From Talinum fruticosum (Eukaryota; Streptophyta; Magnoliopsida; Caryophyllales; Talinaceae), in assembly GCA_021018815.1 (NCBI GenBank), contig JAITYX010000012.1:4327001-4391000 (forward strand): a DNA stretch of 64,000 bases, given 5' to 3'. Positions 11,822 through 22,030 of this stretch are shown piece after piece. Under the pieces are notes generated by a model. That model had not been told where the DNA came from. It ran no database searches and was given only the letters and a program-made list of their open reading frames with translations. Made by a program: the position numbers and the translations under genes. Each line of letters begins with the position of its first letter. The stretch's first letter is position 1.

Positions 11822-11830
11822 TATTTGTAG
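11822..11830 (-). promoter_or_regulatory. internal TATA box upstream of C1 extra ORF
   Basis: The minus strand reads CTACAAATAGCATCCG, the counterpart of C3's CTATAAATAGCATCC. AACGG boxes lie upstream at 11873-11877 and 11911-11915. The second sits in TCCAACGGTTA, which fits the plant mitosis-specific activator core (YCYAACGGYYA). The ORF ATG is about 260 bp downstream. This implies separate transcription of the extra ORF. Confidence 0.5.
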
Positions 11831-12239
11831 AGAAAGAAATATCCTTCGGTGTTCATTCCGACCCAGCTCTTCAACGGTCGCCTTAGACCGGTGTGATTGT
11901 TCCGCTCTCCAACGGTTAGAATTCCGAGGATTGTCTCCCAACAGCTAGTTGTCTCGATCGATGCACGCGAGAAAGACAGAGAAAAGAGAAATTTAAAAGA
12001 GATTTCGAAATTCTCCACTCATCTAGAGATGATTTCGAAGTTTGATGTCCAATTTTCTCAAAATCTAAGTCTGACTCAGTGAAGTTTCTAAGTGACTTAG
12101 AAACAACAAGCAAACAATAACTCAATGCTCAATATCACTGGTTCAACTGAACTAATGGCTATTAAAGAGAGAAAGCATATAACATATAATCATGCAATGT
12201 AATTTCACTCGAGAAAAGCACATAATTATGCATTGATCA

Positions 12240-12863
12240 TGCCAAGCTCATTCCTAATAAAGCAAAACTAATCCTCACTAAGTGGCTTAGTAAAGATATC
12301 GACTAATTGAAGTTTGGTAGGAATGAATTCAAGTTCAATATTACCTTTCTCATAATGGTCGGTTTCATCGAAAATGATACCTAACCTCAATGTTTTTTAT
12401 CTTTGAGTGCTGAACTCGGATTCTTGGTGATGCTGATTGCACTTTGATTGTCATACTTGATTGGAATTGATTTGAATAAAATTCCAAGATTTGTCAACTG
12501 TTGCTTGATCCATAAAATCTAAGCACGAGCATGCTCCAACCGCAATATACACACCTTCAGCAGTTGATAGAGCTACCGAGCTTTGCTTCTTTGAGTGCCA
12601 AGATATCGGGGATTAACCCGAAGCGGCGAGGCTCCTTCTATCAACTTTGTATACAGTATAGTCGGCATCCGAGTATCCAATGAGAGTCGGCTCTAAGTCT
12701 CTAGAGTACCATAGACCTAGATTCTAAGTCCCTGCTAGATATCTAAATATTCTCTTCACCGCAGATTAGATGTGATTCTTTGGAATTAGCTTGAAATCTA
12801 GCACACGAGACATACACTAAACATTATGTCCGATACACTAGAAGTAAGATATAGTAGAGATCC
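12240..12863 (-). pseudogene. C1 RT end and RNase H remnant
   Basis: The minus-strand sequence aligns throughout with C3 28850-29440. The RT end reads CARFQANSKESHL, corresponding to C3's CARFQANPKESH. It continues through the copia RNase H with its characteristic histidine/aspartate blocks. Stops are frequent. The upstream RT palm is absent because the element ends at the C2 LTR. Confidence 0.75.
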
Positions 12864-13386
12864 CGAAGACTCGAGACACTCGCTCAATACTTTTATGAGT
12901 TGTATAAAAGGAATCGGGTATAACAATCTCATACCTACAGAGTTTTGATTCCAAGGCATTCTCTGTATCTCGAAACTTATTTAAGTAAAATAGTATCTTT
13001 TCTAAGTGATACGAGATATTACTTATTATATTTCTTGCTTATCCGTAAGCGATTCGAAAACTGGTTCTTTGTTCCGAGTCCAGCTTCACTCGGATTAATC
13101 GCAGATTGAATAGACCGATATTTCGTCTTTTCTCACTCGAATCGACTTGTGGTTATAAGTCCTATTTTGTTATAGTCGGTATTCTTAGCTTGTTTCATGC
13201 TTAGTCTATATCAAGTTAATCCTCTATGATATTCTTTATTGAACTTGATTCTTCGCTTAGACTAAGTCGGATGGAATTCCGAGTATCATGGATATTGGAC
13301 TCGAAAAATTCCATTCCGTTTCGACTCGAGATAATCGGTTGGTTTATTTATCGTAATTATTTTATTATCCGTGTCTAATCTTGGGC

Positions 13387-13473
13387 CAAAGTATTTTATA
13401 CTTTGAGAACCAAAATTGATTTACTTTTGTAGGTTATTCAATCGAGGATACACTTTTCAAACTACAAAAGTAA
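13387..13473 (+). repeat. conserved palindrome and inverted repeat in copia LTR U3
   Basis: CAAAGTATTTTATACTTTG (13387-13405) is a perfect palindrome around a central base. It is followed by TTACTTTTGTAG (13421-13432) and its exact reverse complement CTACAAAAGTAA (13462-13473). The same arrangement recurs in all the family's LTRs here (8926, 27308, 32698 and 34178). It could be a protein-binding site or an RNA/DNA hairpin; its function is not shown. Confidence 0.75.
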
Positions 13474-13592
13474 CCGAGCTTCGAACGTCAAATCACCAGC
13501 GAGACATGGCTCTTCACCTTCTCTACTCCGGTCCCAGTAGATTGTGTTAGGGCATGTCTGTTTCCAAATCTGAAAACTGGAACGCCAAGCTT

Positions 13593-13786
13593 AACGGTGG
13601 TTTCCACCTTATCTTTCAAGACACCGCTAATGGTTTTGGGACTTCCAAGAGAGTTAAACCGTTGTCCAACGTGCATATTACAACGGATACTTTCGAGTGA
13701 CTCGAAAGCTTCTATCAACGGTCACACAGGACTCTCGGTCAGCGAGATGAAGATAACGGCTACTCTGCCTGGTCATTTATAAATAG
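13593..13786 (+). promoter_or_regulatory. C2 LTR promoter: AACGG boxes and TATA box
   Basis: AACGG occurs at 13593, 13682, 13717 and 13755, and CCGTT at 13659. TATAAATAG lies at 13778-13786. The last three AACGG boxes are spaced 35 and 38 bp. AACGG is the core of plant MYB/MSA-type sites. C3's LTR keeps the same plan (32987, 33017, 33059; TATA 33082-33090). This is the expected promoter for genomic RNA. Confidence 0.6.
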
Positions 13787-14444
13787 AAGTCATCTCACAA
13801 GACTTGAGGGTTGCCGAACATATTGTTAATACACATACTTGCTCAAAGTTATTGTATTTACTTTCAATCTTCAACTTACAACTCCCACTCTGTAATTCAT
13901 TACTTTTTGAGTTGTAAGGTCTTGTACTCGAGTAACAAACTCTTTCTTACATTCTTTGTAAGGTCCCTTGACTAAGCTACAAGGGTTAACTCGGCTTAGT
14001 TGTCCCTAGTCTGTAAGGGTTATCTCAGCTAGGAAGCACTAGATCGAGATAAGGGAATTTCGAGTCTAGGAAAACTTGTATAGAGTTGTCTAAGGGAGCA
14101 ACTCGGGTTCGATCGGTTCACGGTATTTTGTGGACTCAAAATAGTGAATTTGACTTCGTGTCCGGATTGACACGGTCCATGGTTTTCTGCCCAGGAGGGT
14201 TTCCACGTAAATTCTAAGTGTTATCGTTCCGAGTTCATTTTAGACTCGGAGCAGTTTTACTTGCTCTCGCTCTTTCCGATTGATAGCCTTCCGAGTCCAA
14301 TCTTTTCGACCACTGTTGATAGACACGAGAATCTGTCTCTGTCTCTATTCACGTGCAAAAGAGTTTGATTTTCTCAAGAATCTTCTATCACCCTATTCAC
14401 CCCCCTCTATGGTGACTCGGACTCTCCCCGAGCAAACCTTCAAT

Positions 14445-14456
14445 TGGTATCGAGCC
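14445..14456 (+). other. C2 primer-binding site (initiator-Met tRNA)
   Basis: TGGTATCGAGCC lies two bases after the LTR end and matches the plant initiator-methionine PBS (TGGTATCAGAGC) except for one lost base. This is the usual primer for plant copia elements. Confidence 0.85.
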
Positions 14457-14501
14457 TAGCCTTTCGGAAAGGATATAACAATCCAAAGGTTTAAAGATCA
14501 A

Positions 14502-15790
14502 ATGGCTCGGAACACCGGAGAGTTCGATGAAGGAAGATCTTCCAACAGGCCACCAAAATTCAAAGGATCAAACTTTGGGCACTGGAAGAAGCTTATGGAA
14601 TGTTTTCTTATGGATCATGATGAAGAGGTATGGGAAATCATACAACAAGGAAACTACATTCCAATGAAGACAGATGAATTCAGAATCCTTCCCAAGACAA
14701 AGGCTGAGTTCACACCGGAGAAGCGAGAGAAGTTCGGAAAGAATTTCAAAGCAATGAACATCCTTATGTGTGCCATAAGCTCGGAAGAATATAATCGAGT
14801 CTCTGCTCGTGACTCTGCTAAAGAGGTGTGGGATACTTTAGTCAACACCTACGAAGGTACAAGTCGGGTAAGACAAGCAAAGATTAGTCGAGTATCTTCA
14901 CAAATATGAGCTTTTCAAAATGGAGCCAAAGGAGAACATTACTCGGATGTTCATTCGCTTCACCGAGATTACCAACAATCTCAAATCTCCGGGAAAGAAA
15001 ATTTCCTATGAAGAAATGTGCCGGAAAATTCTCAAAAGCCTACCCAAGAGACGATGGGGTCCGAAGGTGACTCGCCATAGAGGAGGCTTACAACCTTTCA
15101 CTCTTAAAGCCGGACGAGCTCATCGGAAAGCTTCTAACTCACGAGATCCATCTAGAAGAAGAGGATGCTGAGGGCGTACCAAAAGAAACTTAGCACTAAA
15201 AGCCTCGGAATCCAAAGAAGCAAATCCGAGCTCTTCGACTCGGAAGACGATCCCATGCCATTCATTGCAAGAGGCTTCAAGAGAATGATGAAGCACAAAA
15301 GATGGGACAAAAGGCCAAAAGAAGAATTCTACAAGAAAGATAAGAAAGACGAGAAAAGGTAAGTTTACTTCCCCGTCTAAATTTTCTTTGACTAAGAATT
15401 CTGGTTGTTTCGAATGTGGCGAGCAAAGACCACATAGTCAACGACTGTCCAAAAAGGAAAAGGGACAGAAAGAAGAAGAAAGCCATGATGGCAACATGGA
15501 GCGATGAGGATTCATCGAAGCGATGAGGATTCATCGGAAGATGATGAGGACTCGGATGACTTGAAATGTCCGATGGCAATTTCGATTCGGAAGCTGAACA
15601 GGAGTCGGACTCGGACTCGGACAATGAGGAAACAAATCCTCGGGAGGTAATCGAATACTTTCTTAAATTCTCCAAAGTTGATTTAGCTAAGCATATTTTT
15701 ACTTTGGAAGAAAAGTCCAATTCGATTCTTCTCAATTCAAAGAACAAATTGAGTCAATCACTTCGAGAGCACTTCTTTGAAAAATGAATT
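14502..15790 (+). pseudogene. C2 gag (UBN2-type) with zinc knuckle
   Basis: The ATG at 14502 opens 135 codons containing PPKFKGSNFGHWKKLMECFL, the W-rich start of the plant copia gag (UBN2/DUF4219) domain. VWDTLVNTYEGTSRVRQAKI follows. A stop at 14907 and frame changes follow, then further gag in 14920-15362. The CCHC knuckle is at about 15408-15453: CFECG, then DHIVNDCP in the next frame, separated by one extra A. Acidic Ser/Asp/Glu-rich sequence (15540-15640) follows. Gag would package the RNA, but this copy cannot encode it intact. Confidence 0.8.
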
Positions 15791-16359
15791 AGAAAAGCTG
15801 AGACTCTCATTCGAGAGAACTCAAGACTAGTGCTCAAACTAATGACACTGAGTCTAAGCTGCTTAGGAAAGAAAATGAGCAACTAAAAAGGAAGCTCATT
15901 GAGTCTCAAGATCTGGTTTTAAAGTTTACTCAAGGTCGAAGAACCTTGACATGCTCTTAGGATCACAATGTGTCTCTTTTCGAAAAGAAGGTCTTGGATT
16001 CAACAAAGAGGAAGAATCTAATTCCAACTCGGAATTGTTCAAAAGGATTCCGAACAGTAAAGTTCGGGAAAGCCGAGCATGCTCCCATTCACAGAAATGA
16101 AAGGAGGACTAAGCCCGGAACTATTTACAAAAAGAAACCATTCTCTCCTGTTTCAAAAGGAAAGGTTTTCAAAAAGAAAGAGACACGAGACTCAATTCTC
16201 CGAGAAGAAGACTCGAGAATCGACAAAATCCAAAGTCATTCAAATGCGGGTTCCGAAACACCTTCTTCCTCGAAAAGGACCACGAGTAAGGAATGTTACT
16301 TGGGTTCGTTAGAGGAAGTGAGACGGGTTAGATTCTCTCTGTTTTTGCAGGTAACTCGG

Positions 16360-16440
16360 AAAAGATCAAAAGGACATTGGTACTTGGACAGCGGATGTTC
16401 ACGACACATGTTAAGTGACCAAGGACTCTTTTCGAGCTAG
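16360..16440 (+). pseudogene. C2 copia protease active site
   Basis: GHWYLDSGCSRHMLSD contains the DSG catalytic triad in the standard copia context (WxxDSGxSxHM). A stop follows soon after (16438-16440), and the frame resumes at 16461. The upstream open stretch 15970-16440 is Lys/Arg-rich linker between gag and protease. Confidence 0.85.
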
Positions 16441-16460
16441 AATCATACAAAGGAGGAAAA

Positions 16461-17705
16461 GTGACTTTTGGAGATGACAGCAAAGGCAAGATAGTGGGTA
16501 TTGGCAAGATTAGAAATGGAAACAATCCGGTGAGCCCAGTCTACCTTGTCAAAAGACTAAAATACAATCTACTTAGCATCTCCCGGTTATGCGACAAAGG
16601 TCGGGAGGTAAGATTCACTCAATCTAAGTGCTACATCTCATATGAGACCACCAAAGAGATAAAGCTCTCGGGTAAGAGATCCGGTAACACTTATATCATT
16701 CCTCTTTCCGAGCCAAGCCAGAATTTATCCTGCTTAAAAGCATCTCTTCATGATGATTCATGGTCTTGGCATCGTAGATTAGGTCATATTAGCATGCATA
16801 CTATCAAAAAGCTGGCATCTCATGGTCCGGTTAGAGGTTTACCTAACCGTGTCTTTGAGAAAGACAAAGTTTGTGAAGAATGTGCAAGGGGAAACGAGTC
16901 AGATCCTCATTCAAATCTCTTAAGACTGTTTCGACATCAAAGGTGCTTGAACTGCTACATATGGATCTATGTGGTGAAATCCCGAGTAAAGAGCCTCGGA
17001 GGTAAATCCTACATTTTTGTCATTATTGATGACTTTTCAAGATTTACCTGGGTGTGTTTTCTCAAGCATAAAAATGAAGCCTTCAAGGAGTTCAGCAAGC
17101 TCGTAGAAAGATTCAAGTTGAGTCTCGGACTCGGATTCAAAAGATTCGAACCGACCATGGAAGGGAGTTTGACTACTCGGAATTCTCGAGTTCCGCGATC
17201 GGAATGGAATCTCTCAAAACTTCTCAGCACCAAGAACTCCTCAACGAGAATGGAGTAGTAGAGAGAAAGAACAGAACCCTTGAAGAAATAGCAAGGACGA
17301 TGATGATTGAACACAATTTGCCCTACTATTTCAGGGCCGAGGCAGTCAACACAGACTAACTACACTTTGAACAGATGCCTCATCGGACCCATTCTGAAGA
17401 AAACACCCTATGAGCTCTACAAAGGGAAGAAGCCAAACATCTCATACTTTAAGCCCTTCGGTTGCAAGTGTTTTATTCACAATAATGGTAAGAATCACCT
17501 GACCAAGTTTGATGCTAGGTCGGATGAAGGTACTTTTCTAGGATACTCTTCTCATAGTAAAGCTTATCATGTCTTTAACAAAAGAACTAACAAAGTAGAA
17601 GAAAGCATCCACGTAGTGTTTGATGAATGTGAACAGGAGAAGCCAAGTGAATTATCATACTCGAACCGAAGCTCAGTAGAGATGATGATGAAGCCGAGAT
17701 TATAA
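16461..17705 (+). pseudogene. C2 GAG-pre-integrase and integrase
   Basis: The 265-codon open stretch carries the zinc-binding pre-integrase block SWHRRLGHISMHTIKKLASH followed by CEECARG (an HHCC pattern). The integrase core start is YIFVIIDDFSRFTWV. The first catalytic aspartate region (normally HMDLCG) is frameshifted to YIWIYVV. Around 17150-17260 the core is scrambled, where the second Asp and the Glu should be. The C-terminal part (17380-17700) is well kept, with CLIGPILKKTPYELYKGKKP and FKPFGCKCF. Not functional. Confidence 0.8.
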
Positions 17706-18214
17706 AGACTCGGACTCAACTCTGCTCAAAATGAGGCCACTCGGAATGAGGAAACTCGGAATGCGACAACTCAAGAGCTTACTCGGATCGAACAAAACAA
17801 TGAAGAAGATCACTCGGAACAAGATCAAGTGGTTCAACCCACAAACCTGGTGAATCAAAGAACTGGTAAAGCATTCAAATTTACTTCCAGTCATCCCCAA
17901 GAAAACATCATTTCGATATCAACAATGGGGTAAGAACTCGTTCCTCTTTACACAATCTATGTGCTTTCACCGCATTCATTTCATTAACTGAACCCAAAAA
18001 TGCACTAGAGGCCCTTAATGAACCTGAATGGGTAGAGGCCATGCAAGAGGAACTCAATCAATTCGAGAGAAACCAAGTCCGGACTCGACCAACCGACCTT
18101 CCGACCACCCAGTTATAAGAACCAAATGGGTTTTCAAAAACAAACTGGATGAGGAGGGTGTAATAGTCGAAATAAGGCTAGACTTGTGGCTCAGGGATAT
18201 AATCAAGAAGGTAA
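17706..18214 (+). pseudogene. C2 integrase-RT linker and start of reverse transcriptase
   Basis: The linker is rich in Glu, Asn and Thr. RT begins around 18004 with NALEALNEPEWVEAMQEELN in pieces. PVIRTKWVFKNKLDEEG follows at about 18110-18160 and LWLRDI/VAQGYNQE in shifting frames near 18190. The remainder of RT is absent. Confidence 0.75.
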
Positions 18215-18414
18215 ACCCCAGGAGGTCTACAACTTCATAATCGAGAAGGATTGGAAGAATTTTAAAGCATATGTCTCCTCTCCGTAATACAAGGTAATTT
18301 AACTTTTGTTCTTTTTTAATATGTCTTATTTATCGATACTTTTTTAAGTTAATTTCTTTTGAATTTCTTTATATTTATAATCTTATTTATAAATATTTTG
18401 TTGTCTTAACTACT

Positions 18415-18990
18415 TGCGTAAGCAAGAAGTGAAGCCAACCGGAAGAGGATTAAGAGTAATGCGTATCCCTATACAATGTCCTATGGGGTTACACAAAGGT
18501 GGAGGAGAATTTGTACAAGTAGAAGCTTGAACAACTTCAAAGCGAATCCGATCAAGGTGCCATCACGGATCCTTCACGGCTCACTATTGAAAGGGACGAG
18601 TTGTGGGTCGAACGAAAAAGAAAAAAGATGGTACCTTCACTAAAATATATGTACCATCTATAGTGCAGCGACTTGTGGATTTTTTTACTATTTCTTTATT
18701 TATTTTGAGAACTTATTGATTTTAATTTTATTAGTTACCCAATGATAATTTATTTCTTTCTTAGAGGAGTCTTTGTCACGCTCCTTGACTTCAAAAGTCA
18801 CTAACACTACCAGGAAGAGGAACAAGTTAACTTGGCCCTACAAAACGATGATCATCTCGGTCGTGTTCGAGCCATCAATGGGAGGGTGGGGATACTTGAG
18901 CACTTTGGGGCTAGAAATAAGCGCCCATATCTTCCAGCCAAGTAGATATCGAGGCAATAATTTCTCAAGTGGAGTCTCGATTGCCCGCCC
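18415..18990 (+). pseudogene. En/Spm transposase domain (Transposase_24-like)
   Basis: The first exon has NRKRIKSNAYPYTMSYG, resembling the NRxxxxYPHTxGS block. ITDPSRLTIERDELWVERK follows, resembling the ELWxxxHxxKDG block. After an AT-rich, intron-like stretch (about 18650-18765), DDHLGRVRAINGRVGILEHF near 18850-18900 matches the GRVRGVG block. Several frame changes occur. In intact elements this protein binds subterminal repeats and helps excision. Confidence 0.5.
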
Positions 18991-19589
18991 AAACGGTGTT
19001 CCAAATAGCCGCCCAAATGGCTACATAGATGACAACCCACTTCATGGCATAGTTCACCAACATTGGTATCCCAAAACTCAACTTGGAAGTGTTATGTGAG
19101 TGTTATTTCTCATGTCGGACACCGGCGAGCACGAAAGCGAGCTCACTCGTCGATCAATTCGAAGATATGGTCTAGGTAATTAAGATTTTACTACCTAATT
19201 AAAATGCTTGCTTTTATATTAACTAATTATTGGTGTATAATTATTGAATGAATGGTGTATATACTTTGGTTGTTGTGGAACTCGGCATATGGTCATTGAG
19301 TAATTAGTTGTTGTTTGTCTTTGTTGTTTCGAATGAGGGTCGTTATCTTGGGAGAATGTCTACGTTTAAGGAGAAACTCGTCTGCTTTTTCCATGATTCT
19401 TGATAGTTTAAGTTGTCTATCAAGGGTTATCCCATGATTCTAATTCTTATGCTAGTTCTTATGCAACTAGTCCGGTGTACGCTAGCTTCTCATCACCCTC
19501 CTCTAGATCACATTGTGGCTACAATGGTTATTTACCCCATGTCACCGGGCGTTGTTATTCATGGGGCATCGATCTTAGTTGATTAGGTG

Positions 19590-19725
19590 AAGATGAAAGT
19601 GAGGGAGATAGTAGCTATGCAAGGGAAAGGCACGTGTGAGTTGCTTGAACCGATCACCGCACCTATAAATTGTTGACGATGTAGTCAACATTTTTGTTAC
19701 TTGGCCAAGCGTTTGAGCATCCTCT
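19590..19725 (+). pseudogene. En/Spm transposase C-terminal remnant
   Basis: The frame reads VAMQGKGTCELLEP and then VDDVVNIFVTWPS. This matches the C-terminal region of TNP1-like proteins, where a VAxGxV block is followed by a short strand ending in WPS. It lies between the Transposase_24 block and the peptidase, as expected. Confidence 0.45.
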
Positions 19726-19979
19726 CTACGACATTTTATTTGAAAATATAGATTGTTGGTTGTTAATATAATGTATATTTATTTCTAATTCGTGTATTAT
19801 GGGCCTCCCTAAACTAGGATGTCGTGGCCGGAGCCGAGAGTGAAGGTCACTCCCTTGTCCTCGGTTGGCACCAACAAGCATTGAGTGGCACTCGATCGTT
19901 GTCCTAAGCAATCCCCTCTCCAAGCCGTTCACAAGTCACCCGAGGATTGGTGTTTTGTTCTCTAAAGTTTTGTCAAGAT

Positions 19980-20525
19980 TTTGCTAGATGACAAAATATT
20001 CGAAATCAAAGAGCCAAATCACGTGTTTGGGGTATTCGACGAGGACAATGATCGGATGACTATACTCGGTTTTCTTGGATGACATAATGTAATTTCGCAA
20101 ATGCAAGTGATTCCCGTAACCGCTATTATGCTTGGCATGATGTGAGTTACTATATGGATAAGTTCATTTAACTATTAATTTTCATTACTAACTATATATG
20201 TATAATTAATATGTAATATGTGGCTCAACAAGATAGGAATCGAGTACTGTTCAATTTCTCAATCTTGATGCCATTCAAGCCTTGGGACACACAACATAGG
20301 CCCCGATTTGAATTTATCTCGAACCTTATGAGCACACGTAGAAAAATTGTTACTTGGTGTCGTTAATTGAGGGGTAAGCATATAAATAACTTAAATGGAG
20401 TTTTAATGGTTTAATAATTACATTTTTGTATACGTTATTTGTGTCGGTGAAGGTCATTATTGTTGCCATATATTCAAGGAGTAATGCCGTCTCATCGGCT
20501 CGATCCTCCGGGTCATCCCATGAGG
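19980..20525 (+). pseudogene. Ulp1/C48 peptidase remnant, first copy
   Basis: An exon at about 19990-20090 reads PNHVFGVFDEDNDRMTILGF. After an intron-like AT-rich stretch, RNRVLFNFSILMPFKPWDTQ and a tail ending RKIVTWCR run to about 20370, where a GTAAGC donor follows. The third exon starts after an AG at 20452-20453 and contains the catalytic-His/Asp region, but this copy has lost the His codon stretch. The plan resembles the SUMO-protease-like C48 domain common in plant CACTA elements. Confidence 0.5.
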
Positions 20526-21730
20526 AAACACTACAAAACAAGTAGTAATTTACGGCCATACATTACAACCGTATGCAATTCTCGTCATAAAAAATGAAGT
20601 TATTACGACGAGATTTTGACCTTGTTGTAAACAATCAAACAACTATGATGAGACAACCGCTATTATGCTTGGCATGATGTGATTTACTATATGGATAAGT
20701 TCATTTAATTGTTAATTTTCATTTCTAAATATATATGTATAATTAATATGTAATAGGTGGCTCAACAAGATAGGAATCGAGTCTGTTCAATTTCTCAATC
20801 CCGATGCCATTCCTTGGGACACACAACTAAGGCCCGATCCGAATTTATCTCGAACCTCATGAGAACGACATAGAAAAATTGTTACTTTATGTCGTTAATT
20901 GAGGGGTAAGCGTATAAATAACTTAAATGGAGTTTTAATGGTTTAATAATTACATTTTTATATACGTTATTTGTGTCGGTGAAGGTCACACTCGATTATT
21001 GTTGCCATATATTCGAGGAGTAATGTCGTCTACTGGCTCGATCCTTTAGGTCTTCCCATGAGGAAACACTACAAAAAAGGTATTGTTTACAACCATATAT
21101 TACAACCGTATACAATTCTCGTCATAAAAGATGAACTTATTACGACAAGATTTTGACCTCGTTGTAAATAATAAAACAATTAGGATGAGACAACCGCTAT
21201 TATGTTTGGCATGATGTGAGTTACTACATGGATAAGTTCATTTAACTATTAATTTTCATTTCTAACTATAGATGTATAATTAATATGTAATAGGTGACTC
21301 AACAAGATAGGAATCCAGATCTGTTCAATTTCTCAATCCTTATGCCATTCCTTGGGACACACAACTCAAGCCCGATCTCGAATTTATCTCGAACCTCATG
21401 AGAACATCATAGAAAAATTGTTACTTGGTGCTGTTAATTGAGGGGCAAGTGTATAAATAGCATAAATAGAGTTTTAATGGTGTAATAATTACATTTTTGT
21501 ATACATTATTTGTGTCGGTGTACATCACACTAGATTATTGCTGCCATATATTCGAGGAATAATGTCGTGTATTGGTCCGATCCTCTAGGTCATCCCATGA
21601 GGAAACACTTTTAAAAAAGTTATCATCTACCAACATATATTATAATCATGTGCAATTCTTGTCACAAAAGATGAATTTATTACAACGAGAGTTTTACCTC
21701 GTAAATAATCAAACAATTACGACGAGACGC
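20119..21730 (+). repeat. three tandem copies of a ~537 bp unit across a CACTA junction
   Basis: The landmark ACCGCTATTATG occurs at 20119, 20656 and 21193, a spacing of exactly 537 both times. Each unit holds the end of a peptidase exon, an intron, the next peptidase exon, AAA, the CACTA-type terminus and about 125 bp of element N's subterminal repeats. The CACTA starts are at 20529, 21067 and 21606; the third is mutated to CACTTTTAAAA. The triplication postdates N's insertion because every unit contains the junction. Confidence 0.9.
20985..21066 (+). pseudogene. Ulp1 catalytic His/Asp exon, best preserved in copy 2
   Basis: Frame from 20989: H then SIIVAIYSRSNVVYWLDPLG. This matches the C48 His box (HW followed by a hydrophobic strand) and the catalytic Asp in the LDPL block. 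The residue after His is Ser instead of the usual Trp. Copy 3 (about 21525-21600) has a TAG stop at that Trp position but keeps VVYWSDPLGHP. The CACTA insertion follows the MRK codons. Confidence 0.6.
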
Positions 21731-21822
21731 GAAAACCGTTGTGTAATTCGCTGAGGCTCGTTGTAAATGTTACGAGAAGGCTGTAACGAAAAAGGCAAAA
21801 GCAATTAAATAAAAAACAGGAC

Positions 21823-22030
21823 ATGAGGGGCGGGGGTTTTCACAGCTTAAACAAAAACCCTAACCACGAGAAAGAGAGAGCAGCGGCGTTGGCTTCTCAG
21901 GTGGCTTGGCTTCTCCGGTGTCGATCTGCTCTCTCTCTATCTTCCAGCGATCTTCGATCCCCACCTTCCTTCTCCACATCTCGTTCGTCGCACAACAAAT
22001 CGGAGCAACGGCGAGAGCTAATGGGGTGAC
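21823..22030 (+). other. gene-like 5' leader/first-exon segment inside N
   Basis: A GC- and CT-rich stretch beginning with AAACCCTAACC at 21848 and continuing through CTCTCTCTATC-like leader sequence. It differs sharply from the AT-rich surroundings. It opens 68 codons from ATG at 21823 (Ser/Arg-rich, no recognised domain). It looks like a captured plant 5' UTR or first exon. Whether it comes from the same gene as the FKBP exon cannot be told. Confidence 0.4.

Larger units (their letters stand above)
7980..12863 (-). mobile_element. Ty1/copia element C1, 3' half (RNase H - extra ORF - 3' LTR)
   Basis: Read on the minus strand, the RT/RNase H end (12863-12240) is followed by a promoter-like leader, an extra ORF (11564-~9880), a polypurine tract and the 3' LTR (9495-7980). 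The 5' half is missing; the break at 12863 abuts the start of the C2 LTR. The same gene order in C3 on the opposite strand shows that the extra ORF belongs to the family. Its length after pol plus the ~1.5 kb LTRs suit a Sirevirus-like element. Confidence 0.8.
12864..14442 (+). repeat. C2 5' LTR (1579 bp)
   Basis: The start CGAAGACTCG corresponds to TGAAGAG in C3, with the TG end mutated to CG. The end is CAAACCTTCA, two bases before the PBS. U3 holds a near-palindrome, a 12-bp inverted repeat, five AACGG/CCGTT boxes and a TATA box. The last 160 bp contain the C-rich motif (CTATTCACCCCC) shared by all LTR copies here. Confidence 0.88.
12864..18214 (+). mobile_element. Ty1/copia element C2, 5' part (LTR - gag - PR - IN - RT start)
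   Basis: A 5' LTR (12864-14442), PBS, gag, protease, integrase and the first part of RT follow in copia order on the plus strand. Homology to copia stops near 18214, in the middle of the RT block VAQGYNQE. En/Spm transposase sequence follows. The matching 3' half is not contiguous: C3, further right, restarts inside integrase, so C2 and C3 overlap and are different copies. Confidence 0.8.
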
